Below the pieces are notes generated by a model that was given only the letters and a program-made list of their open reading frames with translations, was not told the origin of the DNA and did no database searches. A program made the position numbers and the translations under genes. Below are positions 22,501 to 34,945 of a stretch of DNA of 64,000 bases, in pieces. Origin of the DNA: Paracyclopina nana (lineage: Eukaryota; Arthropoda; Copepoda; Cyclopoida; Cyclopettidae); NCBI GenBank assembly GCA_019096065.1, contig JAGUCH010000001.1, forward strand, positions 8,060,001 through 8,124,000, in the 5' to 3' direction. Numbering within the stretch: position 1 is the first letter of the stretch; each line of letters opens with the position of its first letter.

Positions 22501-25500
22501 TGTAAGCCTGTTTTATAATTTGTTTACATATATTTGATGGAAAGGAATTTTCAAATGTTAATGAAGTTACCAGACCAGGCAATCTCAACTTAGCATCTGA
22601 TCCATTTCTTTGAGGGCTTGGTTGAGAGGCCCTCAGTAATGCAAGAGTAGCTGAAAGTGTTAATTAATCAACTAAAAATGGGGTATATTGAATTTGGCCC
22701 TTTTTTCATCAAAATGGTGTGTTAGACCAAGTTTTGTCTGGTATCTCTGATAGAGACTGTACTCTTCTACTAGGGATCTAGAAATTCCTCCGCTTCGTAG
22801 CACTAAGTTATAGGGTAACCCATAGAGAAAATCAGATGTACTCATTTGGAACACTTTACTTAGTAAAAATCCCCCATGAACTGTTCCAGATGGGGTCAGC
22901 TGCTGCCTCTATATGTTACCCTTAACGTAGTTAAACGAAGTCGCGGAGGAACTTCTAGAACACTATCTTCTACAAAGATTAGCTTAGCTGAGCTGTTCAA
23001 CTAATGCCGCAATTATTATGTTGCGCATTGCATTGCGCTGCTAGCATCAGAAATTGTCAATTTTAATAATCACCCAAATCAACTAAGCTAACATCAAGAA
23101 GGACAGTAGCAACAACAAGACCAAAATTGTCAGCCCAACTAACTCGTATCAACATGATCCATAAAGTTTTCGTTGCGACTTTAGCTTTGCTACACGAGGC
23201 CTCTGCTGTTATCACGCACGAATTGGGTGATAAAAAATCGTATTTAGGAAGGACTTCCATTGTTAGTCTAGCACTCAGGTGAACCCAATTTATTTGCAAG
23301 TTTACAGCCTGATTCAGAGAGTACTTAACGACGCTTATTCCAAAATACAACTTTTAAGTGTTCACAATTATCTCAATCTGGCTGCACTAGGTCGACTGGA
23401 TATTATCCTAGGCTGCACAAATAAAAGCTATTAACGTAAACTTGATTCGACAGACATGGTGAAGATACTTATAAGGATGGCAACTAATTGGTTGCTTAAA
23501 GTAATAAAACACGCACGTACGTCTTGTCTACTAATTAGATCTAGAAATTAGGAAAAATTGTGTAGTTGCAACAATTGATGGTAGAAGAGAGCACAAATAG
23601 AATCTACAAGTGGATAATGATCATTACACCTAAGATGATTGATTACACCTTATTTGATCTTTGCGCCGCATATTTTATTTGAAAATCATTTTCGAATCTT
23701 TCAAAAAAGGATGGATTAAGCCAGGGCCATCCACTATGACTATTCTAGACGGAAGTATGCAAGCTAATTCACTAAACTTATTTTAGTTCTTTCGTCATTT
23801 GTGCGGTGGCGCTTATGCTGCTTACTTCAATGAAAAAGCGGGAAATTCAAATTTAGATTTTAGCGCCAATTTTTTAGTGCTCGAGTGGGAGGAGCCTGTT
23901 AATCAGCTTTACCAGACAAGGAATTTTTACTACAAGAATTGCTTAAAAATGGCGTTTTCTATCATCTGACAGCTTTTTTGTGAAACTCACGATTCATAGA
24001 ACTCTACTTTTTTCGTCAGAAGCCCTTCCATAGCATAGTCAGATGAAGTGTAGAAGTACAGCTGAGATAAGGGGTCACCTTACATTATAGATCATCTTGG
24101 ATTAAGCAAGAATTGAACAAGTTAGTGCGCCGACGCTCTACTACTATGAGCCTAAGTCATACAAATTAAAAGCTGAATATTTGCGCTAAAGTCGGAAATA
24201 TGTGGTTTTTCGGAATGTTACGTGCGCGTCAAATCGGCTGATTGATCTACTGTATTGATCCATCTGAGAATTAATGATCTTTCCAAATTATTGGCCGATT
24301 ACCATGTTCCTAGTGAACATTTTTGAATATTTTTGAATATTTTATATACTGTAATACGATTTCCTCGTGTTATAATTCAGTTTACCGATCCGACTCAGCT
24401 CTTTCATATCACAGTTCTTTCTAAGCAATTTGGGGGATATTAAATACTTAACGGCCTTGGAATCAAATTTGAGGAATTTTAAGTAATTTAATGCCCCTCA
24501 TATTCCATGGAAATAATCCAAATTCCAAAGAAGTTAGAAAAAGAGAGTATCATACAAGATTCGAATCTCAGTAAGTGTGATTCACATTCCAATACTCTAA
24601 CCACTGAGCTATGGAAACATCATGAAAATTGCATGCTATGTACTGGACTTTACCATAACTTAAGCCAGATAAAGAAATAAAAAAAGTTAAGGAATGACTG
24701 GGGTTTGAACCCTAGACTGCTGAATCAAGAACCCAGCGCTCTAACCATTGTGCCATAGGAGCACCTCTGGAAAATTGTATCTTAAAAGTCTATTTTATTG
24801 CTCCCAAAGCACATGATGCTAGCACATGAGAGCCAGTGAAGCAACTAAAAACCGAGGAGCAGCATTTTCTAGGGTACGGGGCAGCCCGGTAACTTCATTA
24901 AAACACTCAAAAATCGTTTTGTATATTTTGAGCATGGGCACGTAAAATTGGGTAATTAAATAGCTGACCTCGGGTTTTAAAATGGAAAAACACTCGTACA
25001 ATTACATCCCTCGCAGGCTTAGGCTAGTAAAGCTGTACTCGAGTTTTCCCATTTTAAAATCCTCGCTCAGCTATTTAATGACCCTACTTTATGTGCCCCA
25101 GCTCGAAATAAATAACTATTATATGATGGAAAGCAATTTTTGCATGTATAATTCAGTTTACCAATTCGTCTCAGTTCATATAACTACACATATATAAAAC
25201 CTCTGACGTTTTACTTTATCAAGTGACACACATTATAAAGTATATTATAAGGTGTGGCGCTCCTCTGTTTGGCTAGAGACCATGGTATTGTCCAAGAAGT
25301 AAATCCCATTGCAGAAAAAAGGAGAAAAAATGCCTTGAATGGGCATCGAACCCTGATCATCTAGATAGGAGTCCGACGCTCTACTGACTGAGCTACTGAT
25401 TTACTAAGAATTTTGTTGGTAAAATTTGTTTTAACAATGACATTTGTGCTCTTCTACTAAGCTTAGCTCAGCTTAGTAGAAGAGTCTCTTTCAGAGATAC

Positions 25501-28500
25501 CAGATAAAATTTGATCTAACACATCTTTTAGCTTCAAAAAGTGCCAAATTTAAATTGCACACTTTCTAAGTGATTGATTACCGCTTTCAGCAACTCTTGC
25601 ACTACTGAGGGCCTCTCAACCCAAGCCCTCAAAGTAATGGATCAAATGCTAAGTCAAGATTACCTGGTCTGGTAACTTCATTAACATTTGAAAATTACTT
25701 TCCATCATATAAAATTGTATATATACGTAAACAAATTATAAAACAGGCTTACAAAATGTCCCTAAGTAGAACTAATTGGCTAGTATTGTGTTTGCTGAAA
25801 ATTTTGTAGGAATATTGCCATTAAGAAATTGGTTGGCTTTCACTTGGCATCACCTTTTCGCCAAATTACAGAATTTCAATAAAAACTTTGACAAAACTTG
25901 CATGAGAGGCGTATGTGACTTTGGCAAACCTACATACGATCCCTTTTATAAAAAACAGCCTAGAAAGTCCCAACCAACTCACTATCGCAGCAAGTGATAT
26001 CAAAGGTACTTCATTTGATGAAGCTTATTGCGTCATTTTACATAGTCCATCCGCTCTGTATTAATATAGATGCGTAAGAAGATTTAGATGGCATAGATGG
26101 ATCATCTTTGTCATCTATATTTGTACCGTTTTCAGATGATTTATGGCAATCCTCATCTATATTTGGACTGTTACTTACCAGTGCTCAAGTGCGGAATAAA
26201 TATAGATAATTTGTATCAGCCATTAATAAAAATGGACCAAACATAGGTGATTTTAGACTTAAATCAAGGTCAAGCAAAAATGATGGCGTTTGAAATATTG
26301 TTCCTTATAATTCATGGCTCTTTGAAAGTCTGTACTTAGGAAAAATCAGAGCTATTATGATTACTTTTCACTTTATGGTAAGGAAAATCCAAGAATTACT
26401 TGTTAAAAAAATCTAAAATGAGAGCAATAATTTTGTAAGGCTCAGAAATCTTGAAAAAATTTGAGCCAGAAAATAAATATTTCACTTGATTTTAATTACA
26501 AAAAAAGCATTTAAAAAGTTGTTTCAAGCTCAGTAATAATTCATGAAACTCTTAATTTTAATTTCTTTTATTTTGCTTTTTACGCAGTTTGGTCGATTGG
26601 CTGGTGGAATATATTAAAAAATTTTTGTCTGGCCTAACATTAGCTTGAAAGTAGCTCAGCAAAGATAATGGCAATCATCTAAATTACTCCAAATGTAGAT
26701 GACAGCAAAAAATCATCTATACATCTTGTAAGCGCAGTAGATTGGTGGTCAAAATATAGATGACGATCGGCAAAGATGATCATCTTAGCCATATAGACCC
26801 TGGTCCGCCTAAACCAAATGCGTTTCTCTGATACACCGAATTAAGCATGCCATTCATTCTGCCAAGATAATGCACCAAAATTACTTACCTTCAGAGTTCA
26901 TTCTTGATCTTCGAGCAATTCTGACACGAATTGAGCATTCAGTAGTCAAGTACCAGTTGATGCAGAAATTGCTGTATCGGATCTCGAAGTCAGCCAAGCA
27001 CTGGCAGCAAAGCCACAATAAGCCGTCCAACATATCTCCGCAACAAGTTGCACAGTCTTGCAATTCTGCACCGCACCCTTTGTGACTTTGACAAATGTGC
27101 TGTCGGAGGTTGGAAGCGATTCTTTGGAGGCATATGCAGCACTGCTCCGAAGGGCCCATCTCTGACAAATGTGTATCATGACTTTCACCTTCCCAGCTGC
27201 TCACATTGGCCGAGCCGGCAGCTCGTCTCATTCTTGTGGGCCTAATAGGTGGAAGAGGATTCAAGGATCCTTGGAAGGATGACACCCACGGAGGAACTGA
27301 TCGTCGAGGAGGCTCACTACTTGAACTCGTAAAATAATGTCGGATGTCTTGCGCACTTCTAATTGCTCTAGCTTGATTGCTAGCATTGGTTTGATGATCT
27401 ATCATCCAAGTTGCGCACTGATTTATAGCCTGAGCATTCGTATCTGAGCCATCCAACCCCAAAGTTTCCAAAGCTTCTGTTATGAGCCTATGCTCGAAGC
27501 CCATTTCCTGAAGAAAAATGTGCATCGGTGACCTTTCCTCGACTTCTGGAGACGATGCTGCGTCGTCAAACTCCAAATTGAATCGGGGAATATCTCTCGA
27601 CCAGGCTGATGATGCATTCACACAAGGCTTTTTTCCTAGGTGAGTCCTCCAGGTAAATCCCACGCGAATCATGGCCAGTACTTTGAAGTGAGGCTTAAAG
27701 GCTTTCGCTTTCACTTCACTCTCCTCCACTTTGCTGTTGATTTCACGAATTGCATCACTTAAAATCAAATTGCACACGTCGGCAACATCCGAGTCGACCG
27801 AATAAAGCGTCGAGCTTTGAAAATAGTTCACTATGGTCAAACAAGCTATGGTTTGCATCTCAGCAATTTTCAGAGCAACATCTTCAGGCAACGCTTCGCG
27901 CGGAGTCTTCAGTACAGCCTTAGGGCACGCTTGAGGCTGAGGTGGCTTATCTGAACATGAAGCATTTTTCTGAGATGTCTTCGTGAGGTTGGTTATTTCG
28001 CCCAAAATGGAGGAAACTAACTGATCTGTTAGCTGTTCTACACCAGTCGCTCGAGCAACCCGACTTTCGGGCAGACTAGAAGACCTTTTCTTTTCTCGAT
28101 TCAACAATAATGAGACATCGTACGCCTTTTTTGTTCTAGGCCTTTTTAAGTCATGCTGATCATCAACAGAAGGAGCTTCGTCTGGCTTTAGGGCAGTGAG
28201 CTCCTGAAGCTGTGCTGACCAACTTGATAGAGCATGAAGCACTTTAAGAGTTCGTGAGTCCAAAAGGTGATGAAAGCATTCTACATCTGACACATCCTCC
28301 GACTGTTGCTGCAAGTGACCTTTTTGAGCCAAGACGCTACTTGGCAGTCCACTCACTTTAATGTGCCCATTTTTTACCGAAGTCGTGCCCAATATATATC
28401 CTTCGTGAGCAGCAGTGGAATTGTCTTCAGTATGAACAATTTTCACACGCGAACCAATGCGTAAATTTTCCACTATAGATCCATTGATGTAAGCCAGCAA

Positions 28501-31500
28501 TGGCCACATATCTTTGGTGATTCGATGCACCACTTCTTTCACTTTTAACATTCCCAATTGACTCAAGCTCGACAAATCTTCCGTATTAATAATCCCAGAA
28601 CAAAGCCTAAGCTGTTTAAGAACGTAGCTCTCCACTGACTCGTTCCACTTCTTGCTAGATTTGCGAAGGCCGCGCAAAAGATTGATGTATCCTTGGGCGA
28701 GTGTTTCATTAGGCGGGGCGCAAAAAGGTTCTCCGCAATGGAGGGGCTCGTCCTTGCGAATTTTGGTCATGTCAAAGATTTGAACCTTCTCTCCTTGGTT
28801 GGTCGAGTAGAACACAACAATGGGGAACACCTCGACGCCAGAGTCTAAAGTCGGCAAATCGTCAAATGCGACAATGTACGGAGCTCCATTTTTTGCAAAA
28901 GCCAGCGAGCCTTCTTCCAAGTCCAGCTGGACTGAAATTATGTCGTCTTCAGAATATTCGGGAAGAGTATTAATGGGATCTAGAACTTCTCCGTTGTGGT
29001 AGAGGGCGCCATTGTAGCTCCTGTACAACCACATGTCTTTAGAGGTAAGGTGCGAGAAATCTTTGATGCTGCCGAGAGCCACCCCTAGGCAAATTCCCTC
29101 ATTGCCTCTTGAGTCTTTTATTATTTTGAACTTCCATTGATGAATTCCATCCGTGGAAATGCCTCTTTTAGCCATGCAATAACCTCGACCACCCTGATCG
29201 TGGCACACAGTGAGCTTATCCGTCGTGCACATGTTGCTTCTTTCCACATTGAAACCAGTCTCGATTTTCTCTATTTTGTTTTGCTCGTAAGGAAAGGGTA
29301 TGTTGTCTAATTGTTCGCACCACTTCACCTCGTACAGCCTCTGAAAAAGGTGCTTGACAATATCGCCTTGGATTTTGTTCACATCTTCGGCGTGCTCAAC
29401 CAAAAGGGCCAGATTCTGGATTATTTTCAAGCAACACAGTCTGTAGTTGTAATCTCCTCGCAAATTGTATGTCGATTCAAGCTGGAAAATAGTGTCAACG
29501 ATTGTGAATACATGGTCTAGTATGTCTTCAGCTCGTATTTCTCGCAAATTTTTTGACAATCTTGGTGACGTGAGGAAGCAAAGAAACGCCATAAAATCTT
29601 TGGTGCACTCTTTGAAGCTTGCATGCTTCCATTCTTGGTAATTAAGCATTTTCTCCAAAAACCGTCCAATTATGGAGAAGACGGCATTTAAGTTAGTGTC
29701 AAGCCCAGATGATGGCGAAAACGAGGCGCTTTCGCACCGTAACAATGAAATAGTAATGAACATCCGCGTCATTGAAGGAGACTTTGACACATCATACTCA
29801 TGGCAAAGCTTATCAAAATGGCTCCAACAAGCTTCCAATTTACGCCAAGCTTCTATGCAGAATGATGTTGATATAGAGAGCACTATTATTTCTTCCATGC
29901 CAGGGTTAGATAGCTCTTTTTCAAGTAAGTTGATGAGGAGCTCTACTAAATTGGACCTGTCCACGTCCGAGCCATTGTCACGGCACCAAAACTCTGACTC
30001 GTCCAAGTTGATTCCAGTCATGTTGAGTATGGTCAAGCAAAACAACTCGGCGCCCAATTTTTGGGCCATATCAGAGTCACTCATCTTTAAGGTCCAATAG
30101 CAATCGCTCATGTCATGCAGCAGCTTGGTGGCCACTGAAATGTTTTCCGACTTTTGCAATTGCCTCACCTCCATTTGGCGTTTAACTTGCACGAATGAAT
30201 TGAGAGAAATTTCACTCGGTAAAAGCAAAATACTGACGATTTCTTCACCAATGTGGAAAGCTTTCTGATTTTTGTCCACTCCACTCCACTGAAGTAGTTG
30301 CAACAAACGCAAGGCATATACTTCAACCACATCTTCCTTCCAAGAGCTCTGGTCAGACATTTTCACCAAAACTGATGCAAAGCTCATTAACTCTCTTGAT
30401 GATTTCATGTCCTCAGCAGTAGCTCTGCAGGCCAAGAACCAGATGGCTGATAGGCAAAATAAGGGACCAACTTGATCAACATGAATCCCCTCTGCTGCCA
30501 ATAGAACTTCTTGTATGTCTTTCATCAAGTCACAGCAGCTTTCACAATTCATTCTTTGTAGGCAAAATTTCAAAGCTCGCTCTGTCAAATCAACATCTCC
30601 GTGATTAGAATGGTTTCTGATGGCATTCATAATGTAAGGAAGCAATGCCTCTGGAAGAGAGAAATGCCGCATTTTGTATAACATCTTTAAGACTGTAATC
30701 TTAGAAATTGATTACCTGGGCTCTTTGACTCGAGCTCTGCAGTGGCGGCATTTTTTACGAGAATCGAATTGGAGAATGGCTGCAAGCATGATGTGAGTTG
30801 ACGGTCTATCACGGAGTCCTCGAGGGTAACATTAATCATCGAGTTCAAAAGCTTGCTTAGCAGAGCTGTCGACAGTCCATTGAGATCTATGAGGAATGTC
30901 CATTCGTTGATTTCACTCAAGGGCACAATTTTCTGTAGAGAAATGCCAGCCTTCGAAACATTTAGTAAATCATCCATAAGGCCATGACAAAATTGATTTG
31001 GGACACTGATGAGGGCAACGTAAGTTAAGTGAAGAATAGATAAAATGGCCGAGTCTTCGTGGAACATCTCAATCACCCGCGAGGCCTTGCCATTAGACTT
31101 GACTATCATGCGTCCGTATTCTAGGACTTCTTGTCCAACTCGAAACAAACTCTTCAAATACCCTAAGACCGTAGATAGAATTTCAACTGATTCAGTCTTG
31201 GCATGCTGAATCAAGCTCAGATTAAACAAGACAAACTGTGTATGAACTGAGAACAGCAATTCTCTTTCTTCATTTTGAAGGCCTCGTGGTTGATTAGACA
31301 TGATATCGGATAATTCTTTCATCTAAAGAAAGGCGCAATTAGCAACAAACAATTGAAGAGCAAGAAGGCTTACCAAATTGTGCCTGTCCTTTGACAGTAA
31401 GGATTCTAATAAAGCGAAGACATCAGCTACAACACCTTCTTCCTCTTGGCACAGCAGCATAAGATTTCCAATTGTTTTTGGGTCGTTGATGGACTGCAAG

Positions 31501-34359
31501 ATCAGCCTCAAATTGATTCTCTGGCTTTTTTTAATTTCCCCAGGGTCCACTTCAAGCAGCCTGTGAGCAACACAAATGCGTTGGTGCAAAGGAGGAATCC
31601 ACAAATTCATGCCTTCGTACAAACAGCTAGACAGAGCCACCATAATTTCTTGAGGGCAATCAGGAGAATCCACTAAGCTATAGAGCAACGTTTCAAGCTC
31701 CACTTTATCTTCTGTTGATATTTCTGACATCAGAGAAGAATTTTGTACAGCACTGCTAAATTGCACAGATCCCAGTAAAGAAAAGTGTGAAGATAAAATC
31801 TTCAATACACTTTTAACAAGTTCTGTTTTGTCCTCAATGTCGTAATCACTCAGGGATTGTAACAATTTCCTGAGCATTTCAAAGGTCACGGAGCTCATAT
31901 CAATTAGAAAGGGCTTTTGCCAGGAGAGTGAACGACTGTTGGAAAAAATGACATGAGAAAATCAAAACATTAAAAATTAATCAAAGTAATACTTGTCTGG
32001 GGGAATCATCGTCCAAGCCATTGAATGAGAAGTACCAGCAGAAATTTGGTGAATAGGAATACCTTCCAGTCCCAATTTAACCTTCACTGGTCTCACAATC
32101 GGCGAGGTCACATGACCTTGGCCACACTGGCCCATAGTATTCACACCCCACGCATAAACAGTGCAATCTTGAGCAAGAGCCAAGCAATGCGAGTCTCCAA
32201 CACTGATATCGACAATGAAGACATCAACAAGGTCTTCGATAAGTTGCGGAGACAAGCTTATAGCTTCAGCACTCCCATGCCCAAGACAGGGGCCGCTACC
32301 CCATGCCCAAATCTCCCCGCACTTGGTCAATGCCAAAGACACAAGGTTTCCAGCAACAACTTTGACTATATCCAAGCCTTGAAGGCCCTCAATGACTTTT
32401 GGGCGGTAGTGCCTTGACGTGTCTCCGTGCCCAAGTTTACCATGGTCACCAGCCCCAAAGGACCAAACAATTTTTCCATCACTTGATAAAACCAGAGTGT
32501 GAGCGGCTCCACACGAAACCGATCCTTAGGAGAGCGGTAGCATAGAAACTGTGCTGATTATACTAGGTTAGAATCAGCTCATACCTGCATGAATTTCCTT
32601 GACAAGAGTGGGAACAAATCTGAATTGACTGTCGCCTTGACCGAGTCGACCAAAGTCTCCTTCGCCCCAAGTATAGAGCTGCCCATCGGAAGTAACAGCT
32701 GCAGAGTGGCGATACCCTGCAGATATTTGCACGACGACTTTTCCGCTCAAGGGGCCCATGATTTGTTTTGGGGACTTCTGAGTGGCTGAATTCCCATGGC
32801 CCAATTTCCCATAGTCCCCGTCACCCCAAGAGAACACATTTCCATCTTCAGTGAGAGCCAAGGTATGACCATCACTTCCCTTCGAAGATGACACGGCTTT
32901 AACTGGTGTAAAAATACACAGTCTCCTTGGAATTGACTGGTTTGTAGAATCACCCAAACCGAGACGGCCATAGCTGCCCTTGCCCACAGCACTGACATGG
33001 CCAGACTCGTGTATGACAAAAGTACAGTATTGTCCAGCTTCCATCCGTAGAACTTCATGAAAAGCAGAAGTCTGCTTCGGCGACAAAATTTTCTCGTGAC
33101 TGCCTTCAGCTAATTGATGGGAAGAGTTTGAGCCCCACAAAAATGCCTCGTTTTTAGGTACATTTGAGGAGCCCCTCGCCGAGTTAGGTAATTGACTCTG
33201 GTGACTACTCGAGTTAGATTGTTCCACAACCACGCTAAGCAAAACTTTAGCGGCCTCCAAAATGTCGATTACGATCCCTTCCATGAGTCTAGTCTTATCT
33301 TGAGATAAATCTTTTCCTCCGCCAACTGATCGAATGTGATGCACGACTAGTCGAAGCACATCAGTGCTGATTTTGAGGCTCATAGTTTGGCCAATGGTAA
33401 AAGTTGTATAAATCCACTGCAAAATCAGTGACAGCTTTCCTCGCTGCACTGCCAGTAGCAGCAGTACTTCAGCAGCCAAGACGGATCCTTCGACATCATT
33501 TCCAATATTTGCGGGGTTCATAGATTGGACTAGAAATACGTTGACTTGTCTTAGAGTGGCTTCACCAACATCAGCGCTTGGATTCGTCAATGGGCTAACA
33601 AGAGATAGCACAGGGAGCGACATAAGGACTCTTTCGGCAGTTCTTAATACTTCGTTGCAAAGAATATTGGAACCTGGATGAAGCTGTTGCATTTGCCAGT
33701 TTTGCCTCAATAAAGCAAACACTAATGACAACCCAGTAGTTAACCCCAGTTCAACTAGTGCATTAGTTCCGGTCCGATCGCGATCTCCATCATTGGATGA
33801 CAGAGAACCTCTTGATGGGGTTGGCTGCTGATGTTCGTCTCTGGATGGAGACTTTGGTTTCCTTTGGTACATTGCCCTGACACAATACAAATCATTTGAG
33901 AAAAATCTAAAAAGCCTTTAATTGATATTGCTGTTACCTAAAGGCGTGCGAAAGGCGATTAAACACGAGAACCTTTTGACTAATAAGGTTGACAATCCCA
34001 GAATGGCTTAAAACTTGCTTGCCATCCTTTACCAACAGCTCCAGCATGCCGGATGTCATTGCTTCGAAATCGCGTTCGTCGATGCTTTCTTTGAAATGGA
34101 AGCCACTGTCCACTGACAAACTTCTTGACATCAAAGAAGAAGATGGAAATATCTTTTCCTGGCCAAATATGGTTGACTTTCGAGAGGGGCGTAATTTGGC
34201 CACAGAAGGGGAAGAGGAATCAAGTTCGCCATTTGCAGCAAGTTTCTCATACAGATATTCCGTACCACCAACGCTCAAGATCAAGTTGAAATCTTCCCTA
34301 GTCCAGCTGGAATTGTAAGAGTCAATCCAGTGGGAAAAACGGTCAGTTGAATCACCCAT
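16509..34359 (-). CDS. HERC1: HERC1 giant HECT E3 ubiquitin ligase
   Basis: Seven coding exons (descending): 34359..33938, 33876..32585, 32524..31993, 31935..31374, 31322..30759, 30699..26889 and 21709..16509. All are in phase, giving about 4127 residues (human HERC1 is about 4860). Order: N-terminal helical region, RCC1-like domain 1 (about 388-746), SPRY (about 1608-1767), UBA-like helix block (about 2183-2226, [12 protein letters not shown]), a Cys/His cluster (about 2311), WD40 repeats (about 2700-3040), RCC1-like domain 2 (about 3242-3618), and HECT (about 3775-4127) with catalytic Cys4083 in [14 protein letters not shown]. The end [14 protein letters not shown] is diagnostic of HERC1, not HERC2. 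HERC1 acts at cytosolic membranes in ubiquitination. The start MGDSTDRF precedes the conserved NSSW by 17 residues, as in known HERC1. Five introns are 51-62 nt; the last is 5.2 kb. Confidence 0.95.
22272..22372. repeat. Dispersed repeat, GTCAGAAGCCCTTCCATAGC family, copy 1
   Basis: It shares GTCAGAAGCCCTTCCATAGCATAG...CAGCTG...CACCTTACATT..GATCATCTTG with 23995-24101. A weaker relative lies inside the element at 4638-6246 (about 5205-5290). Confidence 0.65.
22495..22772 (+). repeat. Inverted repeat, left copy
   Basis: About 280 bp matching the complement of 25462-25758 at roughly 85% identity by eye. Shared blocks include TTTTGTAAGCCTGTTTTATA, TTTCAAATGTTAATGAAGTT and TTGAGAGGCCCTCAGTA. Confidence 0.75.
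23995..24101. repeat. Dispersed repeat, GTCAGAAGCCCTTCCATAGC family, copy 2
   Basis: Direct-orientation counterpart of 22272-22372, with the same core and the same GATCATCTTG end. Confidence 0.65.
24341..25119 (-). repeat. Dispersed repeat copy 2: two tRNA-like modules plus terminal hairpin
   Basis: Second copy of the unit at 11620-12420, in the same orientation, inside the HERC1 intron. On the minus strand the tRNA-like modules are at about 24765-24691 and 24617-24553; the hairpin is at 24930-25106. Differences are scattered substitutions and small indels, so the copies are old. Confidence 0.75.
25331..25402 (-). repeat. tRNA-like module (degenerate)
   Basis: On the minus strand it has an A-box-like TAGCTCAGTCAGTAGAGC, a tRNA-Arg-like GTCGGACTCCTAT, and the B-box GGTTCGATGCC. 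The anticodon stem and acceptor stem do not pair, so it is a tRNA pseudogene or a SINE head, not a working tRNA. Confidence 0.6.
25450..25481. repeat. Perfect 13-bp palindrome
   Basis: CTTCTACTAAGCT and its complement AGCTTAGTAGAAG are separated by six bases. It marks the outer end of the right inverted-repeat copy. Confidence 0.85.
25462..25758 (-). repeat. Inverted repeat, right copy
   Basis: Complement of 22495-22772. The pair encloses about 2.7 kb, including the tRNA-like/hairpin repeat. Confidence 0.75.
26040..26815. mobile_element. Possible MITE with TATAGATGAC subterminal repeats
   Basis: Motifs of the type GATCATCTTTGtCATCTATATTT near the left side recur as complements near the right side (AAATATAGATGACgatcggcAAAGATGATC). 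The exact ends and target duplication could not be fixed. Confidence 0.4.
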
Positions 34360-34945
34360 CTTTTTGACCCCTTCAAGTTCGCGGAAATAAGTAATCAATT
34401 GGTTGACAACCAAATGTTCTCTCAAGTCTCAAGCCATCAGATTATCAGCTGAGCGAAGAGCGGTCTGAGTGGCGCATTACTCCATTCTGCTTTAGACTTT
34501 TTCCGTTATGTTCCTTGATGTAACAGGACACCGGCAAATGAAACAGGTGTACTCTTAGCGGTACCTAAAAACAGATGCTCTATCTTAGCAAAGAAACATT
34601 TTGCGTATGTCTCACTACAGTATGGAAGCAAAATAGTGAAATTAAGGCTGTCATGAGATAGCTCACTTTTAATTTGTTGACCTGCTTTCAAAAATTGAAA
34701 AAATATTTTTTCTAAAGATACAAAAATAAAAAAATTGCCAAGATTGAATGCTGTACTTCTTATATTTTCAAGCATGAAGTCGAAATCTCAATAAAAATTT
34801 GGTTAGCCCTACTCAATTCGATCCTTTATAAAAATAGATGCCAAAGGAGTGACCGAGTGAGTAAAAGTAACAGTGCGTGCGCTACAAAAAACAAGTGCAA
34901 CGTAGCAAATTTGTTGGGAGACCAAGATGCCCATAACATGAAGAA
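34360..34945. promoter_or_regulatory. Shared divergent promoter region, HERC1 / tyrosine-motif adaptor
   Basis: 586 bp separate the two start codons. A TATA-like TATAAAAAT at 34827-34835, about 115 nt before the plus-strand ATG, could serve the adaptor gene. No equivalent was seen for HERC1. The ORFs inside the region lack motifs. Confidence 0.5.

Larger units (their letters stand above)
21710..26888 (-). other. HERC1 intron 6, repeat-filled
   Basis: The donor GAAG|GTAAGT at 26888 and the acceptor cttcgtag ending 21710 join exon 6 (phase 1) directly to exon 7, so no coding exon is needed in between. The intron contains an inverted-repeat pair, a copy of the tRNA-like/hairpin repeat, a further tRNA-like module and a possible MITE. 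The short ORFs inside it are not supported as genes. Confidence 0.8.

Noticed and set aside
22379..22588. Possible extra HERC1 exon in intron 6
   Set aside because: Exons 6 and 7 already join in phase, and this ORF lies partly in a dispersed repeat.
29672..30100. A 142-codon plus-strand ORF within HERC1
   Set aside because: Antisense shadow of HERC1 exon 6.
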